Below, piece after piece: positions 58,369 to 64,000 of a stretch of 64,000 nt of DNA. The translations under genes and the position numbers were made by a program. The notes under the pieces were generated by a model. The model was not told the origin of the DNA, did not search any database, and saw nothing but the letters and a program-made list of their open reading frames with translations. The stretch is from Rubrivivax sp. (GTDB lineage Bacteria > Pseudomonadota > Gammaproteobacteria > Burkholderiales > Burkholderiaceae_C). Each line of letters begins with the position of its first letter. Position 1 is the stretch's first letter. The stretch is taken from contig JAHBZS010000017.1 of NCBI GenBank assembly GCA_019635285.1, positions 21,863-85,862 of the forward strand. Reading direction: 5' to 3'.

Positions 58369-59070
58369 GTGAACAAGACGCTGGCCAAGAGTGCCGCGAC
58401 GACCCCCGCCAAGAAGGTCCCCGCCAAAACCACCGCCGCGACTGCGGCCGCCAAGCCGGCGGCGAAGCCGGTCGCACGCGGCGCGGCGCACACCGCCACG
58501 CTGCCCGATCCGGCCCCTGCCCCCCCCACCAACCGCTTCACCGACCGCTTTGCGCCCGCGCGTGCACCGGTGCGCGGACATGACGAGATGCCTGACGTGG
58601 TCAAGACCCTGACCAAACCCGATCCGAAGCTGGCCAATGCCTGGAAGACCAAGGCGGCACGCGACCTGACCGAGGCCGAACTGCTGGCCATGCCGGACAG
58701 CGAATACATGAACGAGAAGCAGCGTGAGTTCTTCAGGCTGCGCCTGCAGGCCCAGAAGGACGACCTGCTGTCCAACGCCGGCGAGACCACCGAGCACCTG
58801 CGCGAGGACACCTCGATCGTGCCCGATCCCGCCGACCGGGCGACGATCGAGGAAGAACACGCGCTGGAGCTGCGCACGCGCGACCGCGAGCGCAAGCTGC
58901 TGAAGAAGATCGGCCAGTCGCTGGCGCGCGTCGAATCCGGCGACTACGGCTACTGCGACGAAACCGGCGAGCCCATCGGGCTGGCGCGCCTGCTGGCGCG
59001 CCCGACCGCCACGCTCTCGCTCGAAGCCCAGCAACGGCGCGAGATGAAGCAGAAGATGTTCGGCGACTGA
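58369..59070 (+). CDS. dksA: RNA polymerase-binding transcription factor DksA (cysteine-poor zinc-finger type)
   Basis: A 233-residue protein. An Ala/Lys/Pro-rich N-terminus of about 85 residues precedes the coiled coil (EKQREFFRLRLQAQKDDLLSNAGETTEHLREDT) with Asp residues at its tip, and the globular C-terminus. The zinc-finger region reads GYCDETGEPIGLARLLARPTATLSLEAQQRRE: only the first of four cysteines remains, a form common in betaproteobacteria that need not bind zinc. DksA adjusts rRNA and amino-acid promoters with ppGpp. The GTG at 58369 has AAGGAGA six bases upstream. Confidence 0.9.
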   Translation: MNKTLAKSAATTPAKKVPAKTTAATAAAKPAAKPVARGAAHTATLPDPAPAPPTNRFTDRFAPARAPVRGHDEMPDVVKTLTKPDPKLANAWKTKAARDLTEAELLAMPDSEYMNEKQREFFRLRLQAQKDDLLSNAGETTEHLREDTSIVPDPADRATIEEEHALELRTRDRERKLLKKIGQSLARVESGDYGYCDETGEPIGLARLLARPTATLSLEAQQRREMKQKMFGD

Positions 59071-59093
59071 GGCCGCGTGACCAAGATGTCGTG

Positions 59094-60851
59094 ATGGCCG
59101 AGAACAAGGACGGCGAAAGCTTCTTCCGCAGGATGGTGCGTTTCGTGGCCAATCCGGCCACGGACTGGGCTGACCTCGGCACGCGACAGGACGACACGCG
59201 CGAGCTGGACCTCGAGAAGTCCGAGCTCAAGGCGATGGTCGAGCGCAAGCGGCGCAACGACTTCGTGCGCAAGCGTGAGTTCGACATGCTGCGCAAGGTG
59301 CGTCGTGAAGGCCTGACGCCGGAGCAGCTGGCGTCGCTGGGCGGCTCGTCGCGGCTGGACGACTCCGAAGCGCGCCAGTCCGACCTGGCCGGCGGCGCCC
59401 GCCCCGACGTGGGCGTGAAGGCCAAGATCGACGAGATCGAGCAGCAGATGGTCGGCAGCAGCTTTTCGCCGTCCGGACGTCGCTCCACCGAGTTCTTCAA
59501 CGCGCCGACCGAACCGGCGGTGCTGGCACGCTCCGGTCTGCCGCCGCCGTCCGGCAAGGTGCCGCTGAACCCCGCGGAAGCCCTGCCGGCGCTGCCGCCG
59601 CTGCCCGATCTGGACATCGAGCCGGCAGCCGAAGCGCCCCCCGCCGCGGCCCCCGTGTTCAGCACGCCCGGGCTGCCGCCGCTGGCCCCGCTGTCGCTGG
59701 CGGCCACCGGCGATACCGGCGACTTCGAGCACCGCTTCGGCGTCGAGGTCAGCGAGGTCGTGCACGACCCGGACCTGGACGAAGCGGTGATCGCGTTTGC
59801 CAACGCCGATTTCGGACAATGTGAGCAATCGCTATCTCAAATCACGGGGCCTGGCGCGGCGCGCTCGCAGCATGCGGAGACCTGGTTGGTGCTGTTCGAT
59901 TTGTACCGCGCCACCGGCCAGCAGCAGCGCTTCGAAACGCTGGCCGGGGACTATGCCCACCAGTTCGGTTGGTCGGCGCCGCAGTGGTTCTCGCTGCCCA
60001 AGCTGGTGTCCGATGCGGTGGCCGACGGGGCCACGGCCGAGCGCAGCGGGCATGGACCGCTGGCCGGCGACGTCGGCTGGATCTGCCCCGAGCGGCTGGA
60101 CATCGACGCGGTGGCGCGGCTGCGCTCGCAGACGCTGCAGATGCCGCTGCCCTGGGTCTTCGACTGGGCAGCGCTGCGCAGCGTGGATGCCGAGGCGGCC
60201 ATGCAGCTGTCGTCGCTGTTCCGCCACTGGAGCAAGCAGCAGCTGGAGATGCGCTGGATGTCCGGCGAGAACCTGTTCTCGACGCTGCAGGACGCGGCGC
60301 CCACCGGCGTGCGCGATGCCGATCCGGCGTTCTGGCAAGTGCGCCTGGATGCGTTGCGCCTGGTCAACCGCGCCGACCAGTTCGACGAGGCGGCCATCGA
60401 CTACTGCGTGACCTACGAGGTGTCGCCGCCGTCCTGGGAACCCACCCGCTGCAACGTGCGTGTCAGCGGCTCGAGCATGAATACGCACACGCCGCCGATG
60501 TCGATGGTCAGCGAGGTGTCCACGGGCTTCATGGAATCCAGCCCGATGGACGACGCGGGCAGCGGCACGCAGGTGGCCAACATCGAGCTGTCCGGCCAGC
60601 TGGTCGGCGACATCAGCGAGACGCTGAACCGGCTGAACACGCAGCTCGGCAATGCCACGCTGGTGCAGGTGTCGTGCGCCAAGCTGATCCGCGTGGACTT
60701 CATCGCCGCCGGCGACCTGCTCAACTGGGTGCTGCTCAAGCGCGGCGAGAAGCGCATGGTGCATTTCGTGGACGCCCATCGCCTGGTGGCGCTGTTCTTC
60801 GGCGCGATGGGCATCAACGAGCACGCCCGGGTGCAGGTGCGCAAGGTCTGA
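59094..60851 (+). CDS. STAS-domain protein of unknown function
   Basis: A 585-residue soluble protein. The N-terminal 75 residues are highly charged and helical, followed by a Pro/Ala-rich disordered linker (about 95-205), a helical middle part (about 215-420), and a C-terminal STAS-like domain (about 497-583: NIELSGQLVGDISETLNRLN to GINEHARVQV). STAS domains bind partners in anti-sigma factor antagonists and lipid transfer systems. No serine phospho-site can be assigned with confidence. It lies between dksA and hslV on the same strand. A GTG one codon earlier is possible. Confidence 0.72.
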   Translation: MAENKDGESFFRRMVRFVANPATDWADLGTRQDDTRELDLEKSELKAMVERKRRNDFVRKREFDMLRKVRREGLTPEQLASLGGSSRLDDSEARQSDLAGGARPDVGVKAKIDEIEQQMVGSSFSPSGRRSTEFFNAPTEPAVLARSGLPPPSGKVPLNPAEALPALPPLPDLDIEPAAEAPPAAAPVFSTPGLPPLAPLSLAATGDTGDFEHRFGVEVSEVVHDPDLDEAVIAFANADFGQCEQSLSQITGPGAARSQHAETWLVLFDLYRATGQQQRFETLAGDYAHQFGWSAPQWFSLPKLVSDAVADGATAERSGHGPLAGDVGWICPERLDIDAVARLRSQTLQMPLPWVFDWAALRSVDAEAAMQLSSLFRHWSKQQLEMRWMSGENLFSTLQDAAPTGVRDADPAFWQVRLDALRLVNRADQFDEAAIDYCVTYEVSPPSWEPTRCNVRVSGSSMNTHTPPMSMVSEVSTGFMESSPMDDAGSGTQVANIELSGQLVGDISETLNRLNTQLGNATLVQVSCAKLIRVDFIAAGDLLNWVLLKRGEKRMVHFVDAHRLVALFFGAMGINEHARVQVRKV

Positions 60852-60862
60852 GCGCCCTGCCA

Positions 60863-60883
60863 CGACGTGCCGCGGGCACGTCG
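60863..60883. repeat. Perfect hairpin between the STAS gene and hslV
   Basis: CGACGTGCC (60863-60871) pairs perfectly with GGCACGTCG (60875-60883) across a three-base loop, 12 bases after the STAS gene stop. It may be a Rho-assisted terminator stem; no T-run follows. Confidence 0.5.
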
Positions 60884-60886
60884 CGC

Positions 60887-60909
60887 GACAATGGCCCTTG
60901 TCCATTGTC
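60887..60909. repeat. Palindrome GACAATGG-N7-CCATTGTC before hslV
   Basis: Eight-base perfect arms with a seven-base spacer, ending 23 bases before the hslV start codon. The position suits an operator or a 5' leader stem. Confidence 0.45.
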
Positions 60910-60932
60910 CTGAAGCCCCCAGCTGAATTGCC

Positions 60933-61484
60933 ATGCAGACATCCGAAGCCGCCGTGTTCCACGGCACGACCATCGTCAGCGCGCGTCGCGGCCGGAGCGT
61001 GGCCCTGGGCGGCGACGGGCAGGTGACCCTGGGCAACATCGTCGTCAAGTCCAGCGCACGCAAGGTGCGCAAGCTGTACCGTGACCACGTGCTGGTGGGC
61101 TTTGCCGGCGCCACGGCCGACGCCTTCACGCTGTTCGAGCGCTTCGAAGCCAAGCTGGAGAAGCACCAGGGCCAGCTGGTGCGGGCGGCCATCGAACTGA
61201 CCAAGGACTGGCGCACCGACCGCGTGCTGCGCCGTCTGGAGGCAATGCTGGCGGTGGCCGACCGGGAAGCCTCGCTGATCATCACCGGCAACGGCGACGT
61301 GCTCGAGCCCGAGCACGGCATCATCGCCATCGGCTCCGGCGGCGCCTATGCGCAGGCCGCGGCGCGCGCACTGCTGGTGAACACCGAGATGGCGCCGGCG
61401 GACGTGGTGGCGAAGTCGCTCGAGATCGCCGGCGAGATCTGCATCTATACCAACCAGAGCCACGTCATCGAGACCCTGGAATGA
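60933..61484 (+). CDS. hslV: ATP-dependent protease peptidase subunit HslV
   Basis: A 183-residue threonine protease that forms a dodecamer capped by HslU. The N-terminal nucleophile is the Thr after the short leader FHG in [13 protein letters not shown], so the first 11 residues should be removed. [20 protein letters not shown] and [17 protein letters not shown] are family signatures. It overlaps hslU by ATGA. Confidence 0.96.
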   Translation: MQTSEAAVFHGTTIVSARRGRSVALGGDGQVTLGNIVVKSSARKVRKLYRDHVLVGFAGATADAFTLFERFEAKLEKHQGQLVRAAIELTKDWRTDRVLRRLEAMLAVADREASLIITGNGDVLEPEHGIIAIGSGGAYAQAAARALLVNTEMAPADVVAKSLEIAGEICIYTNQSHVIETLE

Positions 61485-62809
61485 GCCACATGACGCCGCA
61501 GGAGATCGTCTCCGAACTCGACCGCCACATCGTCGGCCAGCAGGGCGCCAAGCGCGCCGTGGCCATCGCGCTGCGCAACCGCTGGCGCCGCCAGCAGGTA
61601 CCCGAGCCGATGCGCGGCGAGATCACGCCGAAGAACATCCTGATGATCGGGCCCACCGGCGTCGGCAAGACCGAGATCGCGCGGCGCCTGGCACGGCTGG
61701 CGGACGCGCCGTTCGTCAAGGTGGAGGCCACCAAGTTCACCGAAGTGGGCTACGTGGGCAAGGACGTCGACAGCATCGTGCGCGATCTGCTGGAAGTGGC
61801 CGTCAAGCAGGAGCGCGAGTTGCAGATGAAACGCAAGCGCTCGCAGGCCGAGGATGCGGCCGAGGAGCGGGTGCTGGACATCCTGGTCCCGCCGCCGCGG
61901 GCCGAGTTCGGCGTCGGCGCCCCCAGCGCGGACAACACTGCGCGACAGGTGATGCGCAAGCGCCTGCGCGAGGGCACGCTCAACGAGCGCGAGATCGAAG
62001 TCGATCTGGCGGAGGCGCGGCCGTCGCTGGAGATCATGGGCCCGCAGGGCATGGAAGAAATGGCCGAGCAGCTGAAGGGGCTGTTCTCCAGCCTGGGCCA
62101 GGGCAAGCGCCGGACACGCAAACTGAGGATCGACGAAGCGCTGAAGCTGCTGGCCGAAGAAGAGGCCGGCAAGCTGGTGAACGAGGACGAAATCAAGGCC
62201 GCAGCGCTGGCCAACGCCGAGAACAACGGCATTGTCTTCATCGACGAGATCGACAAGGTCGCGTCGCGTAGCGAGCATGGCGGACCGGAGGTGTCACGGC
62301 AGGGTGTGCAGCGCGACCTCCTGCCCTTGGTGGAAGGCACGTCGGTCAGCACGAAGTACGGCATGGTCAAGACCGACCACATGCTGTTCATCGCGTCCGG
62401 CGCCTTTCATCTGTCCAAACCCAGCGACCTGATACCCGAACTGCAGGGCCGCTTCCCGATCCGCGTGGAGCTGGGCTCGCTGAGCGTCGAGGACTTCGAG
62501 GCCATTCTGACCAGCACCCACGCCAGCCTGGTGAAGCAATACCAGGCGCTGCTGGCGACCGAGGGCGTCGCGCTGGAACTCAGCCCCGAAGGCGTGCGCC
62601 GCCTGGCGCAAATTGCCTTCGACGTGAACGAGAGCACCGAGAACATTGGCGCACGTCGTCTGGCGACGGTGATGGAGCGGCTGCTGGACGAGATCAGCTT
62701 CGACGCGCCCAATCTCCAGGGACAGACCGTGCGCGTCGACGAAGCGCTGGTCAACGAACGGCTGGCGGATCTGGCGAAGAACGAAGACCTGTCGCGCTAC
62801 GTGCTGTAG
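61481..62809 (+). CDS. hslU: ATP-dependent protease ATPase subunit HslU
   Basis: A 442-residue AAA+ unfoldase. Walker [10 protein letters not shown] is near residues 60-68 and Walker [10 protein letters not shown] near 247-255. The I-domain between them is charged. The C-terminal [19 protein letters not shown] inserts into HslV. It starts in the hslV stop (ATGA) and converges on coaX with 11 bases between the stops. Confidence 0.97.
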   Translation: MSHMTPQEIVSELDRHIVGQQGAKRAVAIALRNRWRRQQVPEPMRGEITPKNILMIGPTGVGKTEIARRLARLADAPFVKVEATKFTEVGYVGKDVDSIVRDLLEVAVKQERELQMKRKRSQAEDAAEERVLDILVPPPRAEFGVGAPSADNTARQVMRKRLREGTLNEREIEVDLAEARPSLEIMGPQGMEEMAEQLKGLFSSLGQGKRRTRKLRIDEALKLLAEEEAGKLVNEDEIKAAALANAENNGIVFIDEIDKVASRSEHGGPEVSRQGVQRDLLPLVEGTSVSTKYGMVKTDHMLFIASGAFHLSKPSDLIPELQGRFPIRVELGSLSVEDFEAILTSTHASLVKQYQALLATEGVALELSPEGVRRLAQIAFDVNESTENIGARRLATVMERLLDEISFDAPNLQGQTVRVDEALVNERLADLAKNEDLSRYVL

Positions 62810-62820
62810 CGCACGGCCGG

Positions 62821-63588
62821 CTACCGGGAGGCCCGAGACGCCTGGACCTGCAGCAAGCCGTCGAAGATCAGCGTATCCACGGTCTCGAAGGCCAGGTCGG
62901 TGATCGGCGCGAGCTTCACTGCGGCGCCGCCGGTCATGAACAGCGCCGGCTCCTGACCGGTGCATTTCAACAGCTTGCGGTATTGGCGTTCGATGGCACC
63001 GGCAATGGCATTGGCACCGCCACTCATCAGTGCGTCGCTGGTGTTGGTCGGAAAGTCCACCACGTCACCGGTCGGGAACTTCAACCCTGCCGTGCCCATC
63101 TCCAGCGCCTTCAGCATCAAGCCGAAACCCGGCAGGATCAGCCCGCCCAGAAAGCGCCCCTGCGCATCGATGGCGTCGACGGTGGCCGCCGTGCCGATCA
63201 TCACCACCAGTGCCGGCCGCGGCGGACCGGAAGCCAGCAGCCGTGCGCGTGCACCGATCAGCGAGACCCAGCGATCGCTTCCCAGCCGATTCGGATGGTC
63301 GTAGCCGTTGAGCAGCCCGGCTTCGCTCGCCGTCGAGAAAACCCAGTGCGGCTCGACGTCCCACAGCTCCATCTGCTCTTCGACGCGCCGACGCACGGCC
63401 TCGCCGGCGACCACGCAGCCCAGCATCTGGCGCGGCGGGGCCAGCGCCTTCCAGTCGGTCTCGGCAAGTTCGTCGATGGTCTCGAGGAACACAGCGCCAT
63501 GGGCCACCATCGCCGCACCCGGCTTCGGAGAGACGTACTGCGCCCACTTGAGCCGCGTATTGCCGACGTCGATCGCGAGAAAAGTCAT
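62821..63588 (-). CDS. coaX: Type III pantothenate kinase
   Basis: A 255-residue ASKHA-fold kinase, first step of coenzyme A synthesis. The phosphate-binding motif is [10 protein letters not shown] at residues 7-16. [14 protein letters not shown] and [29 protein letters not shown] hold the catalytic Asp and pantothenate site. It is downstream of the rRNA operon terminator on the same strand; the 114-base gap to that terminator should contain its promoter. Confidence 0.93.
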   Translation of the reverse strand: MTFLAIDVGNTRLKWAQYVSPKPGAAMVAHGAVFLETIDELAETDWKALAPPRQMLGCVVAGEAVRRRVEEQMELWDVEPHWVFSTASEAGLLNGYDHPNRLGSDRWVSLIGARARLLASGPPRPALVVMIGTAATVDAIDAQGRFLGGLILPGFGLMLKALEMGTAGLKFPTGDVVDFPTNTSDALMSGGANAIAGAIERQYRKLLKCTGQEPALFMTGGAAVKLAPITDLAFETVDTLIFDGLLQVQASRASR

Positions 63589-63702
63589 ACGCGCGTGGAT
63601 ACTGCTTCTGGAGAAGGCTGGCGCGAGCCTATCAGGCCTCCGAGTCCATGGCGTGCGAATTGCATTGGGGTAAACCAGATATCCAGAAACTGGTCAGTCA
63701 AA

Positions 63703-63737
63703 GCAAAAAGGCCCGATTCCTTCCGGAATCGGGCCTC
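63703..63737 (-). terminator. Intrinsic terminator of the rRNA operon
   Basis: On the minus strand AGGCCCGATTCC pairs with GGAATCGGGCCT across a four-base loop (GGAA), followed by TTTTTGCTTT. It starts about 12 bases after the 5S rRNA. Confidence 0.9.
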
Positions 63738-63748
63738 TGCATATATTA

Positions 63749-63862
63749 GCCTGACAATGTCCTACTTTCACACGGGAACCCGCACTATCATCGGCGCTGA
63801 GGCGTTTCACTGTCCTGTTCGGGATGGGAAGGAGTGGGACCACCTCGCTATGGTCATCAGGC
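63749..63862 (-). rRNA. rrf: 5S ribosomal RNA
   Basis: The minus strand reads GCCTGATGACCATAGCGAGG at the 5' end, then the loop-A/helix sequence TCCCATCCCGAACAGGACAG, and ends GACATTGTCAGGC. The ends pair as 5S helix I. The length is about 114 bases. Ends were placed by the helix and may differ by one or two bases. Confidence 0.95.
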
Positions 63863-63967
63863 TTGACTGGTTGCCGTCTCGCGCGCGGCGAAACGACCAA
63901 TTCAAAGAATCGAATCAGCAGATTGCGTCAACTGGCATAACCCGCATTGACCTCAAGTCAAAGTTAT

Positions 63968-64000
63968 AGGGTCAAGCCTCACGAGCAATTAGTACCGGTA
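63968..64000 (-). rRNA. rrl: 23S ribosomal RNA, 3' end only
   Basis: The minus strand from the window edge reads TACCGGTACTAATTGCTCGT and continues GAGGCTTGACCCT, matching the conserved 3' end of 23S rRNA (E. coli GTGAGGCTTAACCTT). About 33 bases are visible. A spacer of about 105 bases (63863-63967) separates it from 5S. Confidence 0.9.

Noticed and set aside
63694-63969. Open frames crossing 63694-63969
   Set aside because: They overlap the 5S rRNA, the spacer and the rRNA terminator and have no protein features.

Overview
The window is GC-rich, densely coded chromosomal DNA from a betaproteobacterium, most probably order Burkholderiales (Rubrivivax/Leptothrix/Ideonella-like). The evidence is gene order and protein style: petABC-sspA-sspB next to tRNA-Thr, hisI-hisE-DUF4870-hinT-tatABC, slmA near argB, hslVU, a DUF3683 FAD oxidoreductase and a 233-residue DksA. 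I could not run a search, so the genus is not fixed. There is no prophage, integrase, transposase gene or CRISPR array. The window is mostly housekeeping and catabolic genes, with one miniature mobile element and a family of GC-rich intergenic palindromes.

Layout. 1-2003: 5' part of a large FAD oxidoreductase. 2183-7214: the ugpBAECQ operon for uptake and hydrolysis of glycerophosphodiesters. 7263-11921: argJ, secA and a divergent DUF721 gene. 11939-16306: tRNA-Thr(UGU), sspB, sspA and the cytochrome bc1 genes petC, petB, petA. 16450-20375: mscL, a DUF1631 protein and pdxA. 20424-25427: a DegS/DegQ-type protease, tatCBA, hinT, a 276-bp MITE-like element, a DUF4870 gene, hisE, hisI and mutT. 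25516-30613: a DUF815 ATPase, pdeM, slmA, a cupin, a HAD nucleotidase, a lipoprotein and argB. 30843-32233: a CusF-like protein and a zinc-free NADP oxidoreductase.

32253-36140 is the most interesting stretch: a same-strand alkylation-damage cluster of five genes (DUF2086 oxygenase, alkB, ogt, ada, second DUF2086 protein). An identical 15-base sequence fitting the known Ada box (AAT-N6-GCAA) precedes both the first gene and ada. The Ada protein keeps one of its four zinc cysteines, and the second DUF2086 protein has lost the HxD iron-binding motif.

36258-39806: a tightly overlapping nucleoside-salvage operon (cdd, purine nucleoside phosphorylase, a 58-residue small ORF, deoA, a Rid protein, a PaaI-type thioesterase). 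39850-46723: a TRAP transporter with an unusually long large permease, an acyl-CoA dehydrogenase, a LysE-type exporter and a thiolase. 46819-52890: carbonic anhydrase, a YgjP-type metallopeptidase, plsC, a GmhB homologue lacking its nucleophilic Asp, glyS and glyQ. 52943-59070: an N-acyl-D-amino-acid deacylase, lnt, corC, a CobW/ZNG1-type GTPase and dksA. 59094-63588: a STAS-domain protein, hslV, hslU and coaX. 63703-64000: the end of an rRNA operon on the minus strand (terminator, 5S, and the last bases of 23S).

Many adjacent genes overlap by ATGA, TTGA or GTGA, which implies translational coupling. No stretch longer than 300 bases lacks a gene; the largest gaps (2004-2182, 11385-11597, 12561-12747, 23585-23865, 30614-30842) are described under the nearest feature.
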